Positions 1-5,823 of a stretch of 9,131 bases of DNA are shown piece by piece (within the stretch, counting starts at the first letter, position 1; each line of letters starts with the position of its first letter). Both the position numbers and the translations under genes were made by a program. Source of the stretch: Alphaproteobacteria bacterium (lineage in GTDB: Bacteria > Pseudomonadota > Alphaproteobacteria > Rickettsiales > UBA3002); NCBI GenBank assembly GCA_021732545.1, contig JAKFUW010000119.1, positions 1-9,131 of the forward strand, written 5' to 3'. Under the pieces are notes generated by a model. It was not told the DNA's origin. It saw only the letters and a program-made list of their open reading frames with translations, and made no database searches.

Positions 1-27
1 CCCTAACCCTCCCCTAGAAGGGGAGGG
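1..27. repeat. Palindromic element; probable dapA terminator
   Basis: A perfect 9-bp inverted repeat, CCCTCCCCT at 7-15 and AGGGGAGGG at 19-27 with a 3-base loop, is preceded by CCCTAA. It lies 29 bp beyond the dapA stop codon and could end dapA transcription, although no long T run follows on the minus strand. The sequence resembles the element at 5631-5663 (ACCCTAACCCTC, then a hairpin with a 3-base loop), so it is probably a member of a dispersed repeat family that also serves as a terminator. The window edge may cut it. Confidence 0.6.
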
Positions 28-56
28 AAACCGTTGCTCAACAGTTCATTCATTAA

Positions 57-935
57 CTAAATCAGCCCCAGCGCTTGCATCGCCGCTTTGATTTGCGCTT
101 TCGTAGCATCCGATGCGGGAGTGAGCGGCAAACGAAGTTCGTTTTCGCATTTACCCATCAAACTTACCGCATATTTCACGCCCATCGGGTTGGTTTCTGC
201 AAACATCGCCTGATGAAGGTTCACCAACGATTCATGCACCACCAGTGCCTCAGCGAATTTACCAGCCAACGATAAAGATTGCACGCGAGCGCACAAGGCA
301 GGTGCCACATTGGATGTCACCGAAAAACAGCCCTTGCCTCCCATGGCGTTGAAGCCCACGGCGGTCATATCTTCACCCGATAACAACACAAAATCATCAT
401 CCACTTTTTGGCGCATCGTGCTGACCCGCGCTAAATCTCCCGTGGCATCTTTAATGCCCGCAATGTTTGGCAAAACCGCCAGCCGCGCCAGCGTATCGTC
501 GCTGATATTGACGATTGAGCGGGCCGGAATGTTGTAAATGATATTGGGGATTTCTGCCGCATCCTGAATGGCTTTAAAATGCTGAAATAAGCCTTCTTGG
601 CTGGGTTTATTATAATAAGGCGCCACCACCAACACGGCATCTGCACCCGCTTTTTTGGCGTGTTGGGTGAGCTCAATGGCCTCGGCTGTGGCGTTCGATC
701 CTGTGCCCGCAATCACGATAGCACGCCCCGCCACGGCTTGCACTGTTAGCTCCACCACGCGTTTATGTTCTTCGTGGCTCAAAGTCGGCGATTCGCCCGT
801 AGTTCCGCACGGCACCACGCCTTGCACGCCCTGCTCTATTTGCCATTGCACCAGCGATTGCAGTGCTTTTTCATCGAGCGCACCGTTTTTGAAAGGTGTG
901 ATGATGGCCGTGAATAATCCGTGTAATAGTGTCAT
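57..935 (-). CDS. dapA: 4-hydroxy-tetrahydrodipicolinate synthase
   Basis: This cytoplasmic enzyme condenses pyruvate with aspartate-semialdehyde in the first committed step of the diaminopimelate/lysine pathway, which supplies peptidoglycan and lysine. The 292-residue product has the usual family length and forms one TIM barrel. Visible family marks are GTTGES at 44-49 (Thr45 and Thr46 of the proton relay), Tyr108 in PYYNKP, Tyr134 in YNIPARS, Arg139 (binding of the semialdehyde carboxylate) and the Schiff-base Lys162 in GIKDATGD. These sit one position after the Escherichia coli numbering. The start is the ATG at 935; only a weak purine-rich stretch (GAAGA) precedes it. The gene stands alone, with a hairpin behind it and a divergent tRNA in front. 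No lysine riboswitch is visible upstream. Identification is secure. Confidence 0.97.
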   Translation of the reverse strand: MTLLHGLFTAIITPFKNGALDEKALQSLVQWQIEQGVQGVVPCGTTGESPTLSHEEHKRVVELTVQAVAGRAIVIAGTGSNATAEAIELTQHAKKAGADAVLVVAPYYNKPSQEGLFQHFKAIQDAAEIPNIIYNIPARSIVNISDDTLARLAVLPNIAGIKDATGDLARVSTMRQKVDDDFVLLSGEDMTAVGFNAMGGKGCFSVTSNVAPALCARVQSLSLAGKFAEALVVHESLVNLHQAMFAETNPMGVKYAVSLMGKCENELRLPLTPASDATKAQIKAAMQALGLI

Positions 936-992
936 GAGTCTTCAGTTATCTGTTGTCAGTTAGCAAATGGTAGCCTATAAGCGCCAAATTAG

Positions 993-1030
993 GTTGATAC
1001 ACTGGCAACTGGCAACTGGCAACTATCAAC
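993..1030. repeat. Triple 7-bp tandem repeat inside an inverted repeat
   Basis: ACTGGCA occurs three times head to tail (1001-1007, 1008-1014, 1015-1021), followed by a partial ACT. The array is framed by GTTGATA at 993-999 and its complement TATCAAC at 1024-1030. It ends 6 bp before the tRNA and lies in the shared dapA/tRNA upstream region. Related CAGTTATC/GTCAGTTAG words occur at 942-962. It may be a slippage repeat or a protein-binding site; no consensus tRNA promoter is evident here. Confidence 0.7.
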
Positions 1031-1036
1031 TCAATT

Positions 1037-1114
<78 letters not shown>

Positions 1115-1122
1115 CTGCTTTC

Positions 1123-1184
1123 GCTAATTTTGCCAAGGGCAAAATTTAGCTACGGCGTGATTGGGTGCAAGCCAATCAAAGCCG
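1123..1184. repeat. Two adjacent hairpins after tRNA-Pro
   Basis: The first is a near-perfect palindrome, GCTAATTTTGCC (1123-1134), loop AAG, then GGCAAAATTTAGC (1138-1150). The second nests CGGC/GCCG (1153-1156 and 1181-1184) around TGATTGG/CCAATCA (1158-1164 and 1172-1178). The first could end tRNA transcription, though no T run follows. Together they look like part of a dispersed intergenic repeat that continues into the GIY-YIG remnant. Confidence 0.6.
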
Positions 1185-1204
1185 GAGCGTGCGAAGTGGA
1201 TGTC

Positions 1205-1244
1205 ACGACGAAGCCACGTCGTAGCGTAAGCGCAGACGAAGGAG
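1205..1244 (+). promoter_or_regulatory. Hairpins and ribosome site before GIY-YIG remnant
   Basis: ACGACG (1205-1210) pairs with CGTCGT (1217-1222). It is followed by a small GCG-TAAG-CGC stem (1224-1233) and the ribosome site AAGGAG (1239-1244), 6 bases before the ATG at 1251. The stretch 1221-1239 (GTAGCGTAAGCGCAGACGA) closely matches the core of the repeated leader at 5781-5800, differing by two substitutions and one missing base. It is therefore a candidate shortened relative of that leader. Confidence 0.45.
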
Positions 1245-1250
1245 CGCTGT

Positions 1251-1349
1251 ATGTATTATGTATATCTTCTTAGAAGCCTGAGCCATCCAAAAGAAAAATA
1301 TATGCGAGCGACGAAATGGGACGGCACCAGAATGCACATAACAAGATAA
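1251..1349 (+). pseudogene. GIY-YIG nuclease remnant (N-terminus only)
   Basis: A 32-codon frame begins MYYVYLLRSLSHPKEKY, which is the typical start of small stand-alone GIY-YIG (UvrC/YhbQ-like) proteins. Those proteins are normally about 80-100 residues long, with YVYxLxS as the GIY motif and a Y-(I/V)-G-x-T motif next. Here the second motif reads YMRAT, and the frame ends after ITR without the downstream HN region and catalytic Glu. A ribosome site (AAGGAG) is still present 6 bases upstream. The family's remainder is not found before or after the neighbouring nuclease gene. I read this as a decayed or truncated gene, possibly carried within a repeat element; it is unlikely to be active. 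Confidence 0.6.
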
Positions 1350-1365
1350 ATATTGAGGATTTCTT

Positions 1366-2607
1366 ATGAACCCCACCAAAAAACCAATGCCCCTTACTTT
1401 CGTAAATGGTATTAAAGATAGGATTAATGCCGAACCTGATTTTCAGCGCCCACCCGTATGGGGAACGGCACAGAAGCAAATGCTGATTGACTCCATCTTA
1501 CGCAATTACGATGTTCCTAAATTTTATTGGCGGCAAACTGCGACAAAGCCCGATAAATACGATGTGGTAGATGGTCAGCAGCGCCTACGCACTATCTGGG
1601 CATTCTTCGCAGGAGAGTTCAAGCTGCCCAAAGATAATGATCCTATCGAGGGCATGGATATTGCGGGCTGCCATTATACGACTCTTCCTGACGAGCTAAG
1701 GCTGCGTTTTGATATATATTCGCTTGATGTGGTGATTCTCCAAGATACAGACGAAGAAGAAGTGCGCGAAATGTTCTTGCGGCTGCAAAATGGCACATCA
1801 TTAAAGTCGCAAGAAAAACGCAACGCATACTCAGGCAAAATGCGTGATTTTGTTCGAGAAAAATCAAAACACCCATTTTTTGAGAAAGTTGGTTTCTCGA
1901 ATGCACGATTTACTTATGATTTGGTCGCAGCGCAGCTTATTTGCCTTGAATTGGCAGGTGGCCCAGCGAATGTTAAAAATGCCGATCTCAACAAGATGTA
2001 TGAGAAAAACACCACCTTTGATGCAGGATGTGCAGAGGCAAAAGCGGTAATGCGGGTTCTGAATTTTCTAAATGACATATTTCTCGAAAAAACCCCAGAA
2101 CTGCAACGCTACAATATTATTTCTCTATATTGCCTTATATCCGAACTATCGAAGCAATACGTCATTGACGAAGTGAAACCACTTATTTACGATTGGTTTA
2201 TAGGTTTTGAACAAACACGCATACGAGAAGAGCAGAAGCCGTCCGATGAAGCGGATGCAGAATGGTATGCATATAAAGAGAAGATAAGTCATAGCACCGA
2301 TTCCTCTGAATCTATTCGCGTCCGCATGGAGTTCATGCTTAAGCATTTATTGGAGCAATACCCCAATCTCTCCCGTAAAGATAATCAACGAGGCTTTACT
2401 TATTTACAAAAATTAGTGGTATTTCGTCGTGATGGCGGAACATGCCGGTTAAAAATCAAATGCAGTGGCGAGAAATTAACTTGGGATGCGTGGCACTGCG
2501 ATCATGTTTTGCCTTGGTCGAAGGGTGGGAAAACCACTGTGCAAAACGGCCAGATTTCATGTCCCGCATGCAACATGTCTAAGGGTGCAAATGAAGAGGC
2601 TGCATAA
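1366..2607 (+). CDS. DUF262 + HNH endonuclease, probable defence protein
   Basis: The 413-residue protein joins an N-terminal DUF262 (GmrSD-N-like, ParB-related) domain to a C-terminal HNH nuclease. DUF262 marks are DFQRPPVW (25-32), the conserved DGQQR (69-73) and FLRLQNGTSLKSQEKRNA (137-154). In related enzymes this domain binds or hydrolyses nucleotides. The HNH part (about 350-410) has Cys360 and Cys366, DH at 379-380, Asn394, and CPACN at 399-403 with Lys406, giving a zinc-bound beta-beta-alpha metal fold with all key residues. Related DUF262 nucleases (GmrSD, BrxU, SspE) restrict phage or modified DNA, but those usually carry a DUF1524-type HNH; here it is the common HNH type. GAGGA at 1355-1359 supports the start. 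Higher AT than the neighbours and the position behind a tRNA suggest acquisition. There is no partner methylase or second subunit in view. The domain call is firm; the role is inferred. Confidence 0.88.
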   Translation: MNPTKKPMPLTFVNGIKDRINAEPDFQRPPVWGTAQKQMLIDSILRNYDVPKFYWRQTATKPDKYDVVDGQQRLRTIWAFFAGEFKLPKDNDPIEGMDIAGCHYTTLPDELRLRFDIYSLDVVILQDTDEEEVREMFLRLQNGTSLKSQEKRNAYSGKMRDFVREKSKHPFFEKVGFSNARFTYDLVAAQLICLELAGGPANVKNADLNKMYEKNTTFDAGCAEAKAVMRVLNFLNDIFLEKTPELQRYNIISLYCLISELSKQYVIDEVKPLIYDWFIGFEQTRIREEQKPSDEADAEWYAYKEKISHSTDSSESIRVRMEFMLKHLLEQYPNLSRKDNQRGFTYLQKLVVFRRDGGTCRLKIKCSGEKLTWDAWHCDHVLPWSKGGKTTVQNGQISCPACNMSKGANEEAA

Positions 2608-2703
2608 TTACATCTCATGCAATGGACAGCGGCACTCATTCTGCGTTGGCTCCATCCATAAATGTTTACACACATTAAAATAAGTGCCTGTTACATTTTA
2701 TGG

Positions 2704-3831
2704 TCATTTAGTTTTATTTTTGCTCAACTTTAAAAGCATCTCGCGCAACTTCCACCAGCGGGTGTGTTTGATGATAGTGAGTTCGGCGTTCAGCGCGCCG
2801 ACAATGTGTTCGTGTTGATTGGCCGATTCGTGCAGCGTAGCGATTTGCGATAAAAGCTGCTGATTGATGGCTTGTTGATCGGCGAGAGTAACAAGGCATT
2901 CTTGATATTGGCGCTGAAAATCATGCGCTTGTTTGTGCCAGTCATCGCGTTCAAAAAACAACTCCTTCAGGCGAGCTTCGTGTTCAGTAATTGTTTGAAG
3001 TGCGCGGTCGCGGGCATCTTGCGTGTGGCGCAATAGCTGCGCCGATTGCTCCAGCCCACGCATGGCGGGGGCAAGGGTTGTGAGTAGCGCGAGTGATTCA
3101 GGCGATACAGCGCTAATCATGCTATCGCGTTCCAGTGTTTTTTGCTGATGCGCGCTTAGTTGCCCTGAGCGATTATCAGCCTGTTCGCGGCGCAGGCGAG
3201 GGTCGATAAACGCTACAATATCTTCATCACTTGGCAGTGTGAGCGAGGCATGATGCGAGTGTAAAAACGCATGAAGGTGAAAAATCTGACTGACGGGAAC
3301 GTGCGCAAGCGTTGGGTAATCGATGTGATAAGTGGGCATCATTTTTTCAACGTTCAACATTCCCACCGCGCTATGTTCCCACAAGGCCAGCCCATAGCTT
3401 TGCGGAAAATGATTGCGCGTATGCAGCGATTGCGCGATTTCCAACGGCGGGCGATGGACATGCACTCCCACGGGCTTGGATAAATACGGCAGCCAATAAG
3501 GCAACGTCTGGCACAAACGCGGGTCTTTGATCGCCCACACACCGTGCTGATCCAACTGCTCTACCAACATTTTAATGCGAGCAATCAGATGATCGGGCAG
3601 CGCAGGTAATAAGTGTGGCCATGCTGCCAGATCATACCATTCACAATTAAAATGGCGCAAAATGGCATCGTTGATCTCGATCACATCGCGCCGTTCCCAA
3701 AAGCCTTTGGGGTTTTCGGCGTTCGCGCCGATCAGGTCATCCTCCGCGCCCAGATACGCGCCCATCATATTCACCAGCCTGGTGACTGACGACGTTCCAG
3801 AGCGGTGCATACCAAGAATGAGAATCTGCAT
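2704..3831 (-). CDS. Sulfotransferase family protein with coiled-coil tail
   Basis: The 375-residue product starts with the 5'-phosphosulfate (PAPS) loop GMHRSGTSS (7-15). It also has WAIKDPRLC (99-107) and a 3'-phosphate site-like HRPPLEIAQSL (126-136; Arg127, Ser135). The fold (about 1-215) should transfer sulfate from PAPS to an acceptor, probably a glycan or surface lipid. Residues about 255-355 are rich in Glu, Gln, Leu and His and read as a long coiled coil. The protein ends in HTRWWKLREMLLKLSKNK, similar to the S-x-x-WR-x-T/L-x-P-(L/R) tails found after coiled coils in polysaccharide glycosyltransferases. There is no signal peptide or membrane segment. AGAGG lies 6 bases before the ATG, inside the flank of a palindrome. 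It is the last gene of a likely three-gene unit behind the glycosyltransferase. The acceptor is unknown. Confidence 0.85.
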   Translation of the reverse strand: MQILILGMHRSGTSSVTRLVNMMGAYLGAEDDLIGANAENPKGFWERRDVIEINDAILRHFNCEWYDLAAWPHLLPALPDHLIARIKMLVEQLDQHGVWAIKDPRLCQTLPYWLPYLSKPVGVHVHRPPLEIAQSLHTRNHFPQSYGLALWEHSAVGMLNVEKMMPTYHIDYPTLAHVPVSQIFHLHAFLHSHHASLTLPSDEDIVAFIDPRLRREQADNRSGQLSAHQQKTLERDSMISAVSPESLALLTTLAPAMRGLEQSAQLLRHTQDARDRALQTITEHEARLKELFFERDDWHKQAHDFQRQYQECLVTLADQQAINQQLLSQIATLHESANQHEHIVGALNAELTIIKHTRWWKLREMLLKLSKNKTK

Positions 3832-3849
3832 AGATGACCTCTATTGTTG

Positions 3850-3929
3850 CGTCATTGCGAGTGCCCAAGGCGCGTGGCAATCTAATCTATATGGATTGCT
3901 TCGTCGCGTAGATGCTCCTCGCAAAGACG
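3850..3929. repeat. Palindromic repeat (GTCATTGCGAG family)
   Basis: The outer arms CGTCATTGCGAG (3850-3861) and CTCGCAAAGACG (3918-3929) are complementary at 11 of 12 positions. An inner pair, GCAATC (3877-3882) and GATTGC (3894-3899), closes a second stem. Words such as CATTGCGAG and GCAATC recur in dispersed palindromic elements of many alphaproteobacteria. The element fills most of the 116-bp gap between the glycosyltransferase and sulfotransferase genes and would form a strong hairpin in a joint transcript. Confidence 0.75.
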
Positions 3930-3947
3930 TGAATTCTTCAAACACCA

Positions 3948-4832
3948 CTACAGCGTGCTGTGCTGTTGAAAGTGCAGGCGTTTGAGCTCGCGCCGCTGAT
4001 GAGACAAGCTATGCAGTAGCAATCCTGCCAATGCACTGAGCAACGCCATAATGGCAAAACTGGCCGCACCCAATGCACGTTCGGGTTCATCCAGCGGCAT
4101 CACATAGCCCAGATGTTCCATGAGAAAGGCGAGTTTATAGAGCAACGTCATTGTCAAAAATAAGGCGGTAAATATGCCAAACCATTTGAGTGGTCGCGCG
4201 GACAAATTTAAGATGAGCCGCGCCAGACTGCTGCGCTGCCCATAGCTTGCCGCGCTATTATTCACAAACGCGCGTGCATGTTCACATGGCCGCTCTGCCC
4301 ACGGAATATCCAGCTCCAGCGCATGCATGCTCCATTCGAGTTCAATCGGGAAGCCACGCTCAAACGCCGCGAACGATTTCACATAGCGGCGCGAAAACAC
4401 CCGAAAATCCGAGAGCGTGGCGTGTTTAGCTGCGCCATAAAGCCCTTCGCACATGCTACGGCAGGCTTTTTCTTGCGCGCAGGCTTTGCCTTCCACATAG
4501 GCGCTCACCATATCCTTACCCGATTCGACCAATGTATGAATCATGCTTGAAACGGCTAGGGCGGGATAAGCGGGGTCGCCCACCACTACAAAAATATCGG
4601 CATCGGTTTCGGTGAACATGCGACGCACCACCTTAAAGCGGTTGCCCGATGAATCAACGCGGATGGTAACATCCATTTTTTGTAAGGCCAGGCGCACACC
4701 ATCGCTAGGTTCATTGCAATAGGCATAGAGCGCAGCGAAGGGCAGTTGCTGGCGGTAGGCTTGCAGCTGCTCTAGCAACGAGGGGCTAGCCGCATCGCAA
4801 TGGAATAAAATCGCAATCGAGTATGAACGCAT
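3948..4832 (-). CDS. GT2-like glycosyltransferase, membrane-anchored, divergent
   Basis: I choose the ATG at 4832 (294 residues) because AAAGGAG lies just upstream; a GTG at 4877 would extend the frame into a repeat element. The N-terminus (SIAILFHCD) replaces the usual V-V-I-P-x-Y-N-E of family 2. TDADIFVVVGDPAYP (76-90) stands where DADLQDPP lies in dolichol-phosphate-mannose synthase-like enzymes. GLYGAAKHATLSDFRVFSRR (130-149) corresponds to the family's S-D-x-x-x-G-F-R-x-(F/M)-x-R region. Two membrane segments (about 216-238 and 254-275) end the protein, before a basic tail. This layout suits an enzyme loading a sugar onto a polyprenyl or other lipid carrier at the inner membrane. Because the motifs are degenerate, it may have an altered donor or be inactive. 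It lies 57 bp behind the PEBP gene and before the sulfotransferase gene. Confidence 0.72.
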   Translation of the reverse strand: MRSYSIAILFHCDAASPSLLEQLQAYRQQLPFAALYAYCNEPSDGVRLALQKMDVTIRVDSSGNRFKVVRRMFTETDADIFVVVGDPAYPALAVSSMIHTLVESGKDMVSAYVEGKACAQEKACRSMCEGLYGAAKHATLSDFRVFSRRYVKSFAAFERGFPIELEWSMHALELDIPWAERPCEHARAFVNNSAASYGQRSSLARLILNLSARPLKWFGIFTALFLTMTLLYKLAFLMEHLGYVMPLDEPERALGAASFAIMALLSALAGLLLHSLSHQRRELKRLHFQQHSTL

Positions 4833-4836
4833 TGAT

Positions 4837-4892
4837 TCTCCTTTTGTTTGGTATTCGCTCCGCGCTAACGCGACCACTCATACCATTTCCTA
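4837..4892 (-). promoter_or_regulatory. Leader repeat copy A (hairpin plus ribosome site)
   Basis: Read on the minus strand, this begins TAGGAAATGGTATGAG and overlaps the TAG stop of the PEBP gene. It continues into the stem CGCG-TTAG-CGCG, then GAGCGAATACC, AAACAAAAGGAGA and the glycosyltransferase ATG. The flanks GGTAT and ATACC can pair as an outer stem. It matches copy B (8596-8650) almost base for base, and its inner stem closes with C-G where B and C have T-A, a compensatory change. It supplies the ribosome site for the downstream gene. Confidence 0.8.
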
Positions 4893-5462
4893 GCGTGAGT
4901 AAACGGCTTCAAGACCCGCCGTGGCAATGCGGTGCTGCCCTAGATAATAACCCACCATGGCGGCGGGGGTTTTGCCATCAAGCGGCAGGCTTTCCACATT
5001 CAGCGCCCAGATAGTAAAGATATAGCGGTGAGGTTCCGAGCCTTCGGGTGGGCACGCGCCGCCATAGCCTGCTTTGCCGTAATCGGTCATGCTTTCGACA
5101 GCGCCTCCCGGCATTTTTAAGCGGCTGGCGCCTTCGGGTAGCGAGATGATGCCTGCTGGGATGTTGAACACCACCCAGTGCCACCAGCCACTGCCGGTTG
5201 GGGCGTCAGGGTCGAACACGGTGATGGCGAGGCTTTTGGTGCCCTCTGGCACGCCGCTCCAGCTGAGTTGCGGCGAGAGGTTTTTACCCGAGCAACCAAA
5301 GCCATTATACACCTGATTCATCCGCAGCGATTTGCCAGGCAACACGCTGGTGCTGGCCAGCGTGAGCGAGGGGGAATGGTCGCTGGTTTTTTTGGTTTCA
5401 GCGATTGCCATGGGCGCTATCAACGCAGCAGCAAGGGTGAATGCACAGAGGATCAGACGCAT
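4890..5462 (-). CDS. PEBP/YbhB-family protein, exported
   Basis: This is a 190-residue member of the phosphatidylethanolamine-binding (Raf-kinase-inhibitor-like, YbhB/YbcL) family. Residues 1-21 form a Sec signal peptide with a hydrophobic core and an AIA cleavage site, so the mature protein should be periplasmic. The ligand-pocket motifs are FDPDAP (83-88), WWHWVVFNIP (93-102), YGGACPPEG (133-141) and HRYIF (145-149). These match the family's D-P-D-A-P, H-W and G-P-x-P-P-x-G-x-H-R-Y signatures. Bacterial members bind small anions or lipids, but their cellular role is poorly defined. The ribosome site AAGGAG is 5 bases before the ATG. A plausible promoter lies at 5493-5522. The stop codon is the first triplet of leader repeat A. 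It is probably the first gene of a unit with the glycosyltransferase and sulfotransferase. Confidence 0.92.
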   Translation of the reverse strand: MRLILCAFTLAAALIAPMAIAETKKTSDHSPSLTLASTSVLPGKSLRMNQVYNGFGCSGKNLSPQLSWSGVPEGTKSLAITVFDPDAPTGSGWWHWVVFNIPAGIISLPEGASRLKMPGGAVESMTDYGKAGYGGACPPEGSEPHRYIFTIWALNVESLPLDGKTPAAMVGYYLGQHRIATAGLEAVYSR

Positions 5463-5480
5463 GGTGGCTCCTTAGAAGTG

Positions 5481-5520
5481 GATGTTTGGATGAATAGATG
5501 AACAGATGAGCGGATATGTC
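5481..5520. repeat. 8-bp tandem repeat, five units
   Basis: Five consecutive octamers begin with GAT: GATGTTTG, GATGAATA, GATGAACA, GATGAGCG and GATATGTC. Only GATG (GATA in the last) is constant; the second halves drift. The array lies 18-58 bp upstream of the PEBP start and overlaps its likely promoter, so it could be a decayed microsatellite or an array of short binding sites. Confidence 0.65.
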
Positions 5521-5522
5521 AA
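5493..5522 (-). promoter_or_regulatory. Candidate promoter of the PEBP gene
   Basis: On the minus strand a perfect -35 hexamer TTGACA (5517-5522) is followed, after 18 bases, by TCTATT (5493-5498), which matches four of six -10 positions. The start of transcription would fall about 15-25 bases before the ATG, leaving room for the AAGGAG ribosome site. The -35 is strong; the -10 is modest. Confidence 0.4.
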
Positions 5523-5563
5523 GTTTTGATGAGGGGCGATGGATAAGGGAGGTTTTTTCTTCT

Positions 5564-5595
5564 CCTCCCCTGCTCGCGGGGGAGGTCGGGTGGGG
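5564..5595. repeat. GC-rich hairpin element (GGAGGTCGGGTGGGGG type)
   Basis: CCTCCCC (5564-5570) pairs with GGGGAGG (5579-5585) around TGCTCGCG, followed by TCGGGTGGGGG. This wording is seen as a dispersed intergenic repeat in several proteobacterial genomes. It sits upstream of both divergent genes and has no obvious terminator role. A T-rich stretch, GGTTTTTTCTTC, precedes it on the plus strand. Confidence 0.6.
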
Positions 5596-5630
5596 GTAGC
5601 CACATACAGTAACCTGCACGAAACACTCAA

Positions 5631-5663
5631 CCCTCACCCTAACCCTCTCCCATAGGGAGAGGG
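5631..5663. repeat. Palindromic element (CCCTAACCCTC family)
   Basis: CCCTCTCCC (5643-5651) and GGGAGAGGG (5655-5663) form a perfect 9-bp stem with an ATA loop, preceded by CCCTCACCCTAA. It matches the layout of the element at 1-27, so the window holds two members of one repeat family. It lies between the PEBP promoter and the Pho-box-like array. Confidence 0.7.
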
Positions 5664-5674
5664 AATAGAATCAT

Positions 5675-5742
5675 CCGTCATCAAACCATCATCGTAACTT
5701 CACCAAACTGTCATACATCTGCTGGGTTAGTCATGTTATAAC
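5675..5742 (+). promoter_or_regulatory. Pho-box-like 11-bp direct repeat array and -10
   Basis: Four 7-base units with 4-base spacers keep an exact 11-bp period: CCGTCAT (5675-5681), CCATCAT (5686-5692), ACTTCAC (5697-5703) and CTGTCAT (5708-5714). A partial fifth, CTG, starts at 5719. PhoB binds 11-bp direct repeats of CTGTCAT-like units, and the last unit with its neighbour (CTGTCATACATCTG) is close to the Pho-box consensus. A -10-like TATAAC (5737-5742) lies 11 bases after the fifth unit, the spacing expected where the box replaces the -35. This suggests phosphate-starvation control of the membrane-protein pair, but the outer units are weak matches. Confidence 0.45.
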
Positions 5743-5770
5743 TAAGATTATAGATTAGTAATATAAAAGC

Positions 5771-5823
5771 AGCAGAAGCAGTTGCGTTAGCGCAGAGCGA
5801 CTACCAAACAAAAGGAGATTAAC
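5771..5823 (+). promoter_or_regulatory. Leader repeat copy C (hairpin plus ribosome site)
   Basis: AGCAGAAGCAGT is followed by the stem TGCG-TTAG-CGCA, then GAGCGACTACC, AAACAAAAGGAGATTAAC and the ATG at 5824. From the inner stem onward it matches copies A and B almost fully. The 5' outer arm has diverged, so the outer stem is only partly kept. It is the only clear copy on the plus strand and supplies the ribosome site (AAAAGGAG, 5810-5817) of the first membrane-protein gene. Confidence 0.78.

Noticed and set aside
655..963. 102-codon plus-strand frame opposite dapA
   Set aside because: It is antisense to a fully conserved dapA and rich in Cys and Ser, as expected of a shadow frame.
936..1036. 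Lysine riboswitch or strong promoter upstream of dapA
   Set aside because: The gap is only 101 bp and mostly simple repeat; no riboswitch-like stems and no convincing -35/-10 pair are visible on the minus strand.
2608..2703. Remainder of the GIY-YIG gene or a terminator after the nuclease gene
   Set aside because: No frame here resembles the missing GIY-YIG part, and only a weak AATGT/ACATT pairing is present.
4833..4877. GTG start extending the glycosyltransferase by 15 residues
   Set aside because: The extension is read from the leader repeat; the ATG at 4832 has AAAGGAG at the right distance.
5481..5520. CRISPR-like array
   Set aside because: The units are only 8 bp long with no spacers; there are no cas genes. 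It is a simple short tandem repeat.
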